Of a stretch of 64,000 bases of DNA, positions 55,121 through 64,000 are shown piece by piece (position 1 is the stretch's first letter; each line of letters opens with the position of its first letter). Source of the DNA: Candidatus Colwellia aromaticivorans (GTDB lineage Bacteria; Pseudomonadota; Gammaproteobacteria; Enterobacterales; Alteromonadaceae). The notes under the pieces were generated by a model that made no database searches, was not told the origin of the DNA, and was given only the letters and a program-made list of their open reading frames with translations. The stretch is from positions 62,001 to 126,000 of the forward strand of contig NZ_QOLD01000070.1 in the NCBI RefSeq assembly GCF_003333305.1, written 5' to 3'. Made by a program: the position numbers and the translations under genes.

Positions 55121-56662
55121 TTACTCCTGCAACTTTGGTTCAGGTACAGAAGGTTCAGTTATAACAAGCTCTTTTATATCAAAATGAGTAATAACAAAAT
55201 CATCACCACGAACTTCAAAAGTAAAATCAATGTCATTACCTTGGATAAAGTTTTCCATAGCTAGTGCATCATCAACTAAAAAATCTACCGTCGCAGCAGG
55301 TCGTTGCCATTTATCAATGGCTGCTCGTGAGATATTAACCATACGATGATCCATCATTACTGAGTTAATAGTTCCGCTAGTTGTTGCTGATATAACATCA
55401 CTTGGTTGAGACATATCCATCGCATCTTCATTCATATCTACAGAAGAATGATTCATACGCATAAAATCAGATGACTTACTCGATTCAGAATCTAATAAAA
55501 ACTGTGCCGAACTAACCACTTCTTCACCTTCGGATAAACCCGATAATATTTCTACTGAATCACTATCAAAACGGCCAACCGTTACCGCTATCGATTTAAA
55601 ACTCCCTCCCCCGAGCGCCAAAACCACTCTATTTTGATTGCCTGTACGAATTAATGCTTCTCTGGGAATAAGCAATCCCTGTGCGTTATTACTCGTATGA
55701 AAAGCGACTTCCGCAAACATATTCGGTTTAAATTCGCCTGATTTATTATCAATACGTATACGTACTTTTACTGTGCGAGTCTTAACGTCTAAGGTTGGGT
55801 AAATAAAGTCGACTTTACCGCCAAACTCTTTACCGGGTAAATAGTCTAAACGCATCGTTACCTTAGTACCAACATGTACTTGCGCTGCTTGACGCTCAAA
55901 TACTTCAGCCTCAAGCCAAACTTCAGATAAGTCACCAATAGACATTAGCGTAGCGCCGGGTTTAACAAAAAATCCAGTACGGATATTTAAGTTTTCTACC
56001 ACGCCATTTTGCGGTGCATAAAAGGTGATGTTTTGTTGTACTTTACGTGACTTTTTCAACTGTGCTATCACTCTTCTTGGTAACTGCAATGCGACTAATC
56101 GATTTTCTGCCGCTTTAATCAAACGTCCATTTTTCCGCTCTAACGCCAGCAACAACTCTTCTTGTGCATTCACTAACGCGGGCGAATAAATATCATAAAG
56201 CGGTTGGTCTTTTGTTACTACTGAGCCAACACTGGTTACATAAAGTTTTTCAACCCAACCATCAACACGTGGATGAATATGTACTAACTTATCCTCATCG
56301 TAAGTGACATACCCTACTGTATCTATTTGGTTATGCAGATTTTTATATTGAACACTAACAGTGCGTACGCCTAAATTATTAATAACATCAGGAGAAATAC
56401 GTATTGTACCTGGACCTTCATCTGCGCCCTCGCCAGAATCAGCATAAACAGGGATCAGATCCATTCCCATTGGAGATAGTCCCGGTGCATCTTTTTTGAA
56501 ATTTGCATCCATTGGTGCAACCCAATATAAAGGTATTTTTTCGGCTTTGTCTGCTACTTGTTCATTGTTCACTGATTTTTCAACTGTCAATAAATACCCA
56601 ATACCGCTCACAGCAAGACCAATAATAATACCTATAAAAAGGCTTTTGTTTTTTGAATTCAT
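55121..56662 (-). CDS. cusB: Efflux adaptor CusB-like with fused C-terminal CusF-like domain
   Basis: A 513-residue membrane-fusion protein. An N-terminal anchor (about 8-27) is followed by a heavy-metal-binding motif (YWVAPMDANFKKDAPGLSPMGM, split by an intervening stretch), a lipoyl/coiled-coil hairpin (about 120-240) and beta-barrel domains. Residues about 430-500 form an extra domain resembling CusF, the periplasmic copper chaperone. In it the Trp is kept (KWQRPA) but the Met and His ligands of CusF (WPEMTM) are not. It overlaps the cusC-like gene by one base and is the bridge between pump and channel. Confidence 0.9.
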   Translation of the reverse strand: MNSKNKSLFIGIIIGLAVSGIGYLLTVEKSVNNEQVADKAEKIPLYWVAPMDANFKKDAPGLSPMGMDLIPVYADSGEGADEGPGTIRISPDVINNLGVRTVSVQYKNLHNQIDTVGYVTYDEDKLVHIHPRVDGWVEKLYVTSVGSVVTKDQPLYDIYSPALVNAQEELLLALERKNGRLIKAAENRLVALQLPRRVIAQLKKSRKVQQNITFYAPQNGVVENLNIRTGFFVKPGATLMSIGDLSEVWLEAEVFERQAAQVHVGTKVTMRLDYLPGKEFGGKVDFIYPTLDVKTRTVKVRIRIDNKSGEFKPNMFAEVAFHTSNNAQGLLIPREALIRTGNQNRVVLALGGGSFKSIAVTVGRFDSDSVEILSGLSEGEEVVSSAQFLLDSESSKSSDFMRMNHSSVDMNEDAMDMSQPSDVISATTSGTINSVMMDHRMVNISRAAIDKWQRPAATVDFLVDDALAMENFIQGNDIDFTFEVRGDDFVITHFDIKELVITEPSVPEPKLQE

Positions 56663-58047
56663 TATTTCTCTCCAGTTTGCTGATTGACAACAGAACCAAC
56701 AAATAGGTAGTTAATTTCTAAGATAATTTTTTGTTTTTGTACATTAATCGCTAAAAAATCTATTTCAGCGTTAAGCTCAGCAATACGTGCTCTAACCACT
56801 TCAGCAAAGTCACCATCGTCATTGGTATAAGCAGTTAAAGAAGCTTCGGCTTGATCGTGAATTTGCGGTAATAACTTATCCTGATACAAGGTTTCTCGTT
56901 CGGTTAAACGTACTAATTGCCCCTTGGCACTAGCAAAAGCTGACATTAACTTTCTGAGCAATAACAATTTTTCTGTTTTAATGGCTTCTGTTTTTGAAAT
57001 GGCTGACTTAACCTCATTATCTTGACGATTTTCGGTAAATAAAGGTACATCAAATATCACACCCACTGAGAAGAAGTCTGCTCGACTATTGCCCATAGCA
57101 TCATCACCACGGTAACCATAACTAGCATTAACGCCCCACTGTGGTTGATATTTTTGCTCAGCTAGTTCAATGCCGGTTTTGGTTGCAGCAATTTTTTTAT
57201 CAATACTTTTAACTGAAGGGTGTAATGATAAAAAAGCGGCTAGTTTTTCTGCCGATAGCCATTGCTCGTTGTAAACACTGGCATGATTAATAAGGTCGAT
57301 TTGTGGCGGTTGCTTACTAACATTAAACGGTAAAGTGATAGTGGAAATTCTAAAGTCTGCTTGGTTGCTTTGAGGATTCAGCGAAAAAATTGTCAACCAT
57401 TGACCCAACATACCTTGGTAGCGATCATCTTGTTGCTGTAACTGGTTTAGTTTATCTTCTAACCGAGTCAATTCTAATTGCGCACGCACAATATCTTGTT
57501 GTCGCGTTTTACCTAAAGCACTGCCATAGCTGGCCTCTGCTACTTCAGCTAATTGTTCAAACAAACTACGGTTTTTCTCAATTAAGATAATACTTTGTTG
57601 AACACGATATAAATCAAGCCATAAACTACCCACGGTAACGGCTACTTTATTTATCCTGTCTTGGCGCTGCAATGGTTGCTGCTGCGACTGTAATTTAAGT
57701 TGCTGATTTTTAATATCCAAGCTATCACCACGGGCAAACATTTGCGAAACACCCACTTTAAATTGCGTCATATTTTCTTGAGAGAAATCAAAACCATTTG
57801 TGGGTAAATTAGCAAAAGCCACTGAAACTTTAGGATCTGGCAGCGTATTGGCTGCATGACTTAACAGCGCTAACGATTGCTGTCTGTGCCGACTCCCCTC
57901 AAGCCAAGGGTCATTTTGTTGCGCCACTTGAATTGCTTTTTTAAAGCTCAAAGGCTGTTGCGCTGCATAGTTATTACTAGCAATAAATGTAGCTAAAAAA
58001 GTGGTAAGCACAGCAAGGCTGTTAAATAAGGTAATAGGTTTTTTCAT
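56662..58047 (-). CDS. cusC: TolC-family outer-membrane channel, CusC-like
   Basis: A 461-residue outer membrane efflux protein. A signal peptide (about 1-28) precedes two long OEP repeats, seen as heptad-rich helices with short strands (for example QPQWGVNASYGYRGDDAMGN). It forms the trimeric exit duct. No lipobox Cys is evident, unlike E. coli CusC. It is the first efflux gene, 120 bp after the small metal-rich protein gene. Confidence 0.88.
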   Translation of the reverse strand: MKKPITLFNSLAVLTTFLATFIASNNYAAQQPLSFKKAIQVAQQNDPWLEGSRHRQQSLALLSHAANTLPDPKVSVAFANLPTNGFDFSQENMTQFKVGVSQMFARGDSLDIKNQQLKLQSQQQPLQRQDRINKVAVTVGSLWLDLYRVQQSIILIEKNRSLFEQLAEVAEASYGSALGKTRQQDIVRAQLELTRLEDKLNQLQQQDDRYQGMLGQWLTIFSLNPQSNQADFRISTITLPFNVSKQPPQIDLINHASVYNEQWLSAEKLAAFLSLHPSVKSIDKKIAATKTGIELAEQKYQPQWGVNASYGYRGDDAMGNSRADFFSVGVIFDVPLFTENRQDNEVKSAISKTEAIKTEKLLLLRKLMSAFASAKGQLVRLTERETLYQDKLLPQIHDQAEASLTAYTNDDGDFAEVVRARIAELNAEIDFLAINVQKQKIILEINYLFVGSVVNQQTGEK

Positions 58048-58169
58048 GCTTCTTTCTCTTTACATGTGTAAATACGGAGAATTATTCATTTTATGCAGAC
58101 TACAACGTAGCCGACACTCTTGTATAAAGGGTTTTATAAAGGAATTTTAGACACAAGTGTGCCTTGAAG

Positions 58170-58550
58170 TTACGAAATAGGGGGACGGTATAAAGAGGTA
58201 TTTATTTGTGATTGATGTATTAAAGGTAGCTGAGCTATTTTTTGCTCTGCAATTATTCCAGCGCTAAAACCTGTATCAAAGAGTAAAGAAATACTTATGC
58301 AGCCACTCATTGGACATTTGCATTGCTCTTGGCAGCAATCCATCACACCGCTTTCACTACTACCTTCATCTCTACTTTCTGACATCATGCTAGCATGGCT
58401 TGCAGTATCTGACATATTGTCATGATCCATCATAGACAGTTCCATCGTCATTTCATGAGTACAATACATAGTTGCACTAGCGAATGCTTGACCTAAAAAA
58501 GTCATTAACATCAGTACAATAATAGTTATGTTGGCTTTAGTATTTTTCAC
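58170..58550 (-). CDS. Small exported Met/Cys/His-rich protein of the copper efflux locus
   Basis: A 126-residue protein with a signal peptide (about 1-25, ending QAFASA), then a segment crowded with potential soft-metal ligands: CTHEMTMELSMMDHDNMS, SHASMM, and CCQEQCKCPMSGC. It ends LYRPPIS, as small proteins before Cus-type operons often do. I take it as a periplasmic metal-binding accessory protein. The start is GTG at 58550 with a weak ribosome site. Nothing else is visible from 58551 to 58777. Confidence 0.75.
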   Translation of the reverse strand: MKNTKANITIIVLMLMTFLGQAFASATMYCTHEMTMELSMMDHDNMSDTASHASMMSESRDEGSSESGVMDCCQEQCKCPMSGCISISLLFDTGFSAGIIAEQKIAQLPLIHQSQINTSLYRPPIS

Positions 58551-58777
58551 CTAATCTCACTCTGTGGAACTTGCGACAGTTTTAAGTTTTACAAAAAATT
58601 ATATTTTCAAAAAATAGACCAAATAATACTAGTATTAATTTCAAAAGATCTAGTTGTGTAAAGTTTCCTTTAAAATAATATAGCTTATTTTTTCAGCTTT
58701 ATCCGGAATATTCTATTGAAAAAGTGGAGAGCTAAAACAATACTATATCAGTAAAGCAGCACCATGCATATTGAACT

Positions 58778-58813
58778 CAAAAACAGTCTAAGAATGGCAT
58801 GTATCCTTAGACT
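58778..58813 (-). terminator. ribBA terminator
   Basis: On the minus strand CAGTCTAAG / CTTAGACTG flanks a 13-base loop and is followed by TTTTTGAG. It lies 9 bp past the ribBA stop codon. Confidence 0.8.
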
Positions 58814-58821
58814 GAATCATT

Positions 58822-59931
58822 TTAGTCCGCAATATACTCAACTACTTCTAAACCAAAACCAGACAGTGAATGGTATTTTGTTTGTGAGCTTAATAATCTC
58901 ATTTTACTAACACCTAAGTTAGACAAAATTTGCGAACCAACACCAACGTTACGTGAGCCAACGTGACGACTGACTTCTTTCACTGTTTCTCCCGCATCAA
59001 CTTTAGCGTATTTTTTCACGAGGTTAATCAATTCCATTGGAGATTCATGTTTACCTAATAAAACTAACACACCGCCTTCTTTAGCTATTTTTTCTAACGC
59101 ATTAGCCATTGGCCATTTAGCAACACTTTCACGTTGGCTAAACAACAAGTCTCTAAAGGTATTTTCTAAATGAACACGCACTAGCGTTGGTTCATCTGGC
59201 GTTATTTTGCCTTTAGTTAAGGCAAAGTGCGCTTGTCCATCAATGGTGTCTTTAAACACAGTTAAATCAAACTCACCAAACACTGTTGGTAATTTACATT
59301 GTGAAACACGTTGAATAGTTGTTTCTGTCGCATTTCTAAACTCGATTAAATCAGCAATAGTGCCCATTTTAATATCATGTTTTTTAGCGATTATCTCTAA
59401 ATCAGGGCGACGCGCCATCGTGCCATCTTCATTTAAAATTTCAACAATCACAGCCGCAGGTTCTAGACCTGCCATGCGTGCTAAATCAACACCTGCTTCA
59501 GTATGGCCAGCACGATTAAGTACGCCACCATCTTTAGCAATTAACGGAAAAATATGCCCAGGTTGCACAATATTTAAATGCGTAGCATCTTTTGCAACAG
59601 CAGCAAGCACAGTTGTTGCTCTATCGCCTGCTGAAATCCCTGTAGTTACGCCGGTTGCAGCTTCAATAGACACGGTGAAATTTGTGCTAAACTGCGCATC
59701 ATTTTTATCAACCATTAAAGGTAATTTTAAGGTTTCACAGCGCTCTTGAGTCATTGGCATACAAATCAAACCACGGCCATGAGTTGCCATGAAGTTAATC
59801 GCTTGCGGCGTTACCATTTCAGCCGCCATGATGAAATCACCTTCATTTTCTCGGTCTTCATCATCCATTAAAATAACCATTTTACCTAAAGCAATATCGT
59901 CAATTATTTCTTGTGGTGTATGTAAATTCAT
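58822..59931 (-). CDS. ribBA: 3,4-dihydroxy-2-butanone 4-phosphate synthase with a GTP cyclohydrolase II-like domain
   Basis: A 369-residue two-domain protein. The N-terminal DHBP synthase (about 1-200) keeps [11 protein letters not shown], the [12 protein letters not shown] segment and [13 protein letters not shown]. The C-terminal half is homologous to GTP cyclohydrolase II, but the zinc ligands (a CxxxC-type set) are missing: the region around [19 protein letters not shown] has no Cys. Such RibBX proteins supply only the synthase activity, and the cell needs a separate RibA. It follows ribE across a repeat-filled 280-bp gap. No FMN riboswitch is seen. Confidence 0.9.
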   Translation of the reverse strand: MNLHTPQEIIDDIALGKMVILMDDEDRENEGDFIMAAEMVTPQAINFMATHGRGLICMPMTQERCETLKLPLMVDKNDAQFSTNFTVSIEAATGVTTGISAGDRATTVLAAVAKDATHLNIVQPGHIFPLIAKDGGVLNRAGHTEAGVDLARMAGLEPAAVIVEILNEDGTMARRPDLEIIAKKHDIKMGTIADLIEFRNATETTIQRVSQCKLPTVFGEFDLTVFKDTIDGQAHFALTKGKITPDEPTLVRVHLENTFRDLLFSQRESVAKWPMANALEKIAKEGGVLVLLGKHESPMELINLVKKYAKVDAGETVKEVSRHVGSRNVGVGSQILSNLGVSKMRLLSSQTKYHSLSGFGLEVVEYIAD

Positions 59932-59988
59932 TAGATTCTCTTTGGTTATTCGTTAGTATTTAAGTCTATTTTTCAATTAATCTGTTCG

Positions 59989-60252
59989 CCCTGAGCTTGT
60001 CGCCCTTCGACTGCTTCGCGCTCAGGATGAACGGCGTGTTTTATCCGTTCGCCCTTTACGCTCCGTTTGTCCTTTACGCTCCGTTTGTCCTGAGCCTGTC
60101 GAAGGAAGCTTGTCTCGTTCCTCGCGCTCAGGATAATCGGGCTATAATTTCCCCGTTCGCCCTGAGCCTGTCGAAGGAAGCTTGTCTCGTTCCTCGCGCT
60201 CAGGATAATCGGGCTATAATTTCCCCGTTCGCCCTGAGCTTGTCGAAGGGTT
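59989..60252. repeat. Tandem palindromic repeats (CCTGAGCxTGTCGAAGG type), 72-bp period
   Basis: The motif CCTGAGCCTGTCGAAGG recurs at 60089, 60161 and 60233, 72 bp apart, with near-identical sequence between (AAGCTTGTCTCGTTCCTCGC and following). Shorter copies with CCTTTACGCTCCGTTTGT sit at 60050-60088. Each unit contains inverted parts (GCGCTCAGGATAA). The array extends into the 3' end of ribE. Confidence 0.93.
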
Positions 60253-60918
60253 AATAAAACCGGCTTTATGCAATAACGATTCCGTTACATTCGACTTAGG
60301 CTCATCTACCGCACTTTCTTTCGTGAGTAACCGCTCTAAATATCGAGCGATTAAGTCCACTTCCAAGTTTACTTTAGTGCCTACTTGGTAGTGGGCAAAA
60401 ATAGTTTCTTTTACTGTATGCGGCACAATAGTTAAACGGAACTTACCGTCACCCGAGTTTTCACTTAGTGCATTAACAGTCAAGCTAGTGCCATCAATAG
60501 TAACAGAGCCTTTTTCTGCAATGTAATGCGCAATATCACTAGGCATTGAGAGCCAATATTCTATACTGTTACCGTTGTTAGTAATAGACAGAATTTCAGA
60601 TACGCCATCAACATGCCCTGAAACCATATGGCCACCAAAACGTGTACTCGCTAACATCGCTTTTTCTAAATTAACTGCCATGCCAGCACCATAATTAGCA
60701 AAGCCGGTTCGCTTTAAGGTTTCATTAGAAACATCAGCACTGTAACTATGTTGATCGTAATCAACTACCGTTAAACAAATACCATTGGTAGCAATTGAGT
60801 CGCCAAGTTTAACATCACTCATATCAAGGTTATTGGTAGCAATAACTAAGCGTGCTCCTTGAGCATTTATATTGATTGCTTTAATTGTACCAACTGCTTC
60901 AATTATTCCGGTAAACAT
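60214..60918 (-). CDS. ribE: Riboflavin synthase (alpha type)
   Basis: A 234-residue enzyme making riboflavin from two lumazine molecules. The duplicated barrel is clear: MFTGIIEAVGTIK starts the first half, and MVSGHVDGV and NLEVDLIARYLERLL belong to the second. It is about 20 residues longer than E. coli RibE, because the final 12 residues (NPSTSSGRTGKL) are encoded by the palindromic repeat that has replaced the original stop. The upstream ribD gene lies 35 bp away, so both belong to one operon. Confidence 0.95.
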   Translation of the reverse strand: MFTGIIEAVGTIKAININAQGARLVIATNNLDMSDVKLGDSIATNGICLTVVDYDQHSYSADVSNETLKRTGFANYGAGMAVNLEKAMLASTRFGGHMVSGHVDGVSEILSITNNGNSIEYWLSMPSDIAHYIAEKGSVTIDGTSLTVNALSENSGDGKFRLTIVPHTVKETIFAHYQVGTKVNLEVDLIARYLERLLTKESAVDEPKSNVTESLLHKAGFINPSTSSGRTGKL

Positions 60919-60953
60919 ATTACTTCTCTATTAGATTTTTTATTAGTTACTGT

Positions 60954-62162
60954 TTATTTAGATGTTTTTGTTAGCGTAGCCGTAATACGAATATCACGAC
61001 CGACTAGCCGAACATCAGTAATGGCTAGCGTCTTAGCTTGCGATAAAGCCGTAATGTTAGGCATCTCAACCAAGTTTTTGCCATCGCCCCCCATCAATTT
61101 GGGTGCTTGATAAAGTATAAACTCATCAGCTAAATCTTGCTCAATAAACGCGCCTGCTAAGTGGGCTCCTGATTCAACCAACACCTCGTTTAATCCACGT
61201 TTCGCCAACATCATTAATAACTTAGTTAAGTCAATTTTACTCTCACCAATATTATTTTTAATGGTTGGTAATTGTACTTGTTCTACAAAATGAGGCCACT
61301 TAGGTGAGTTTTCAAGGGGTGGATCTGTTAAAGTGTTGATAATTAATATTGGCGAGTTCACCTTAAAAAAAGCCAACTCCGGTGTTAATCGATTTTGACT
61401 ATCAATAACCACACGCACAGGTTGGCGAATATTGTCTTCTTTATAGCTGTGCTGTAGTTCGCCTAATTCAGACCAACGTACTGTCATTTTGGCATTGTCT
61501 GTTAAAATAGAATCGGCACCTGAAATTATGGCGCAGCTTTCAGCCCTTAAACTTTGTACGTCTTTTCTAGCTTCTGGTGATGTGATCCATTTACTTTCAC
61601 CGCTTTTCATTGCCGTTTTGCCATCAAGGCTTGCCGCAAGTTTTATTCGAACATGAGGTAAAGCATGAGTCATTAACTTAATAAAACCCCGATTCAGTGC
61701 TTTTGCTTCATTTTCAAGTAAACCAAACTCAGCTTTAATGCCTGCTTGTTCTAGCATAGCTAAACCGCGACCAGAAACTTCTGGATTGGGATCAACCATG
61801 GCAGCTACTACACGTTTTACGCCAGCATTTATTAATGCTTGGGCGCAAGGTGGTGTTCGACCAAAATGACTACAAGGCTCTAACGTAACGTACGCTGTTG
61901 CGCCATTAATTAAATTTGGATGATTCAGCTTCGCATCCGCTAGCGCATTAACTTCTGCATGCCCTTGCCCTGCTTTTTGATGAAAGCCTGCCCCAATAAC
62001 TTGCGTTTTACCTGTGGTAATTACGATATTACTTTCGGTGTTGTCTTCGGTGTTAGCAACTAATACACAGCCGACCCTCGGATTGGGTGAAGTAGTGTAA
62101 TGGCCTTTTTTTGCTAACTTAATCGCTAACGCCATATATTGATGGTCTTGTTGGCTAAACAC
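60954..62162 (-). CDS. ribD: Bifunctional riboflavin deaminase/reductase RibD
   Basis: A 402-residue enzyme. The N-terminal deaminase (about 1-150) has the zinc motif HAEVNAL and PCSHFGRTPPC. The C-terminal reductase (about 160-402) includes RIKLAASLDGKTAMKSGESKWI and the NADPH-binding EVLVESGAHLAGAF. It carries out the second and third steps from GTP. It is one base downstream of nrdR. Confidence 0.95.
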   Translation of the reverse strand: MFSQQDHQYMALAIKLAKKGHYTTSPNPRVGCVLVANTEDNTESNIVITTGKTQVIGAGFHQKAGQGHAEVNALADAKLNHPNLINGATAYVTLEPCSHFGRTPPCAQALINAGVKRVVAAMVDPNPEVSGRGLAMLEQAGIKAEFGLLENEAKALNRGFIKLMTHALPHVRIKLAASLDGKTAMKSGESKWITSPEARKDVQSLRAESCAIISGADSILTDNAKMTVRWSELGELQHSYKEDNIRQPVRVVIDSQNRLTPELAFFKVNSPILIINTLTDPPLENSPKWPHFVEQVQLPTIKNNIGESKIDLTKLLMMLAKRGLNEVLVESGAHLAGAFIEQDLADEFILYQAPKLMGGDGKNLVEMPNITALSQAKTLAITDVRLVGRDIRITATLTKTSK

Positions 62163-62163
62163 G

Positions 62164-62676
62164 TTACTTCCTTTGTCTGGTATTTTTTATCGCTTTTTTA
62201 TCAGTGTTTTTTCCTCGATTAATACTCTCTTTGCCTAAGCGAGCTATTTCATCGGCAAACTCACTGATATCTTCAAACGATAAATACACTGAAGCGAAAC
62301 GTAAATAGGCTACTTTATCTAATTCTTTTAATTGTGCCATAGTCAAATTACCTAACATTTCACTGGTAATTTCTCGCTCACCTGTGGCACGTAATTGTGA
62401 TTTTAACTTATTTATTGATAATTCAACTTGCTCAATGCTCACCGGACGTTTCTCTAATGCACGGCTAAAGCCACTACGCATCTTATCCTCATTGAATGGT
62501 TCACGCGTACCGTCACGTTTGATAATACGCGGCATCACCAATTCTGCACTCTCAAAAGTGGTATAGCGCTCATGACAAGCGAGACATTCACGACGACGGC
62601 GAATTTGATGGCCATCTGAAACCAAACGTGAATCGATAACTTTGGTATCTGTTGCGCTACAAAAAGGACAATACAT
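62164..62676 (-). CDS. nrdR: Ribonucleotide reductase regulator NrdR
   Basis: A 170-residue repressor with an N-terminal zinc ribbon (CPFC at residues 3-6 and CLACH near 32) and an ATP-cone (about 50-140, [16 protein letters not shown]). It senses ATP/dATP and represses nrd operons. The basic tail ([17 protein letters not shown]) exceeds the E. coli protein by about 20 residues. glyA-nrdR-ribD order is standard for gammaproteobacteria. Confidence 0.96.
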   Translation of the reverse strand: MYCPFCSATDTKVIDSRLVSDGHQIRRRRECLACHERYTTFESAELVMPRIIKRDGTREPFNEDKMRSGFSRALEKRPVSIEQVELSINKLKSQLRATGEREITSEMLGNLTMAQLKELDKVAYLRFASVYLSFEDISEFADEIARLGKESINRGKNTDKKAIKNTRQRK

Positions 62677-62707
62677 TATTTACCTATGGAAATTAAAAGT
62701 TTAGTAA

Positions 62708-62999
62708 CAAGCTTCCTTCGACAAGCTTCCTTCGACAAGCTCAGGACCGACGGATTTATTGGCCGATTATCCTGAGCGCGTAGCAGTCGAAGGACAAGCT
62801 CAGGACCGACGGATTTATTGGCCGATTATCCTGAGCGCGTAGCAGTCGAAGGACATGCTCAGGACCGACGGATTTATTGGCCGATTATCCTGAGCGCGTA
62901 GCAGTCGAAGGACAAGCTTCCTTCGACAAGCTCAGGACCGACGGATAACAATAGCCGTTAATGCTGAGCGCGAGGAACGAGCAGTCGAAGGACATGCTA
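62708..62999. repeat. Tandem palindromic repeats with 59-bp period between nrdR and glyA
   Basis: The motif GCTCAGGACCGACGGATTTA with GGCCGATTATCCTGAGCGCG recurs with starts near 62740, 62799 and 62858, exactly 59 bp apart, and again near 62931 after a 14-bp insertion of CTTCCTTCGACAAG. The core TCCTTCGACAAGCTCAGGA is an inverted relative of the array at 59989-60252. It fills most of the 425-bp gap and has no coding potential. Confidence 0.93.
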
Positions 63000-63029
63000 T
63001 TAGCAAAAAAACACTTGCAATACAGATCA

Positions 63030-63056
63030 AAAATGGCCGCTAATTGCGACCATTTT
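63030..63056 (-). terminator. glyA terminator
   Basis: On the minus strand AAAATGGTCGC / GCGGCCATTTT (one G-T pair) with loop AATTA is followed by TTTGATC. It lies 45 bp past the glyA stop codon. Confidence 0.75.
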
Positions 63057-63101
63057 AATATAAATTCACTTACATTGGTGAATTAGTTTGTTATTCAGTC
63101 A

Positions 63102-64000
63102 CTATTTTTGATAAACAGGGAAGCGACCACAAAGCTCAGAAACTTGCCCTTGAACACGAGCAATAACATCTTCATTGCTAATGTCATCTAAAATGTCACA
63201 AATCCAGCCCGTTAGTGCGTTAGTTTCTTCAACACCAAAACCACGACGTGTGATTGCTGGTGTACCAAGACGTAAACCACTGGTAACAAACGGAGAGCGA
63301 GGATCATTCGGCACAGAGTTTTTGTTTACCGTAATGTGTGCTCTACCTAAAGCGGCATCAGCATCTTTACCAGTAATATTTTTATCGATTAAATCAAGTA
63401 ATAACAAGTGGTTGTCTGTACCATTTGAAACTACTTTATAACCACGTTCTTGTAATACAGTAACCATCGCTTTAGCATTATCTAAAACAGCTTGCTGATA
63501 TACTTTAAACTCTGGCGCTAGCGCTTCTTTAAATGCTACTGCTTTAGCGGCAATAATATGCATTAATGGGCCACCTTGGCCACCAGGGAATACTGCACTG
63601 TTTAGTTTTTTGTATACCGCTTCATCATCACAAGCAGAAACTATTAAACCACCACGAGGACCAGCTAATGTTTTATGTGTAGTTGTTGTTACTACGTGGG
63701 CATGTGGAACAGGGTTTGGATAAAGACCCGCAGCAACAAGGCCGGCAACGTGAGCCATATCAACGAAGAAATATGCACCAACGCTATCAGCGATTTTACG
63801 CATACGCGCCCAATCAACAATACCAGAAAAAGCAGAAAAACCACCGATGATCATTTCAGGCTTGTGTTCATTCGCTAAACGTTCAACTTCGTCATAATCA
63901 ATATCGCCTGTCTCTGGATGAAGACCATATTGAAAAGCTTCATATGATTTACCTGAGAAGTTCACATGAGAACCATGCGTTAAGTGACCACCGTGAGCTA
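63102..64000 (-). CDS. glyA: Serine hydroxymethyltransferase, C-terminal part (gene runs off the window)
   Basis: About 299 codons of GlyA are present; the N-terminus lies beyond position 64000. The enzyme interconverts serine and glycine with tetrahydrofolate. The PLP lysine is in [17 protein letters not shown], and [36 protein letters not shown] and LCGRFPVY at the end are typical. The in-frame ATG at 63965 is internal, as homologous sequence (GSHLTHGSH) continues upstream. Confidence 0.96.
   Translation of the reverse strand, partial: AHGGHLTHGSHVNFSGKSYEAFQYGLHPETGDIDYDEVERLANEHKPEMIIGGFSAFSGIVDWARMRKIADSVGAYFFVDMAHVAGLVAAGLYPNPVPHAHVVTTTTHKTLAGPRGGLIVSACDDEAVYKKLNSAVFPGGQGGPLMHIIAAKAVAFKEALAPEFKVYQQAVLDNAKAMVTVLQERGYKVVSNGTDNHLLLLDLIDKNITGKDADAALGRAHITVNKNSVPNDPRSPFVTSGLRLGTPAITRRGFGVEETNALTGWICDILDDISNEDVIARVQGQVSELCGRFPVYQK

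Noticed and set aside
59932-60213. FMN riboswitch before ribBA
   Set aside because: The gap contains only palindromic repeats; none of the conserved RFN blocks could be found.
62708-62999. Possible CRISPR array (59-bp periodic repeats)
   Set aside because: The whole unit is repeated, not short repeats with unique spacers, and no cas genes are present. The units are palindromic intergenic repeats.

Overview
The window reads as chromosome of an AT-rich marine gammaproteobacterium of the Alteromonadales, most like Colwellia. This is an inference from gene content (metH/metA, recA with an SOS box, lptFG-pepA-holC-valS, glyA-nrdR-ribD-ribE-ribBA), from cold-type proteins (a CspA-family protein with a long leader, many extracellular peptidases) and from the very dense dispersed intergenic repeats; no rRNA is present to confirm it.

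Layout. 1-10.8 kb: a secreted S9 peptidase, a hibernation factor, metH and metA (metA preceded by a five-unit MetJ-type operator) and recA (LexA box), with 265-bp terminal-inverted-repeat elements between them. 10.8-22 kb is accessory: a large membrane KAP-family P-loop NTPase, an inactivated IS1595-type transposase, an orphan acetolactate-synthase-like TPP enzyme, then about 4.6 kb (lipase, phasin, metallopeptidase, PpiC) bounded by an intact tRNA-Leu(CAA) at one side and a 3' tRNA-Leu fragment plus terminator at the other, as a tRNA-targeted insertion would leave. 22.4-30.6 kb is housekeeping: RDD protein, lptG/lptF, pepA, holC, valS.

30.6-43.6 kb is the most interesting block. A formate/nitrite-type channel and a three-gene formate dehydrogenase (Cys-type catalytic subunit plus two sulfhydrogenase-like electron-transfer subunits) converge on an overlapping operon coding for an AMP-forming acyl-CoA synthetase, pyruvate-dehydrogenase-type E1alpha, E1beta and E2, an acyl carrier protein and a PEP synthase, with no E3. 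The promoter regions of both halves carry nearly the same 14-bp FNR-type palindrome, so I infer one anaerobically controlled formate/acetyl/pyruvate/PEP module.

43.6-51.6 kb: repeat-rich DNA, a PEP-CTERM surface protein, a subtilisin-like protease whose leader looks like a class I cyclic-di-GMP riboswitch, an NfeD/slipin membrane pair, and a cold-shock protein. 51.9-58.6 kb: a Cus-type copper/silver efflux set (A, B with a fused degenerate CusF domain, C, and a Met/Cys/His-rich small protein). 58.8-64 kb: riboflavin genes with nrdR and the 3' part of glyA, separated by tandem arrays of palindromic repeats, one of which codes for the last residues of riboflavin synthase.
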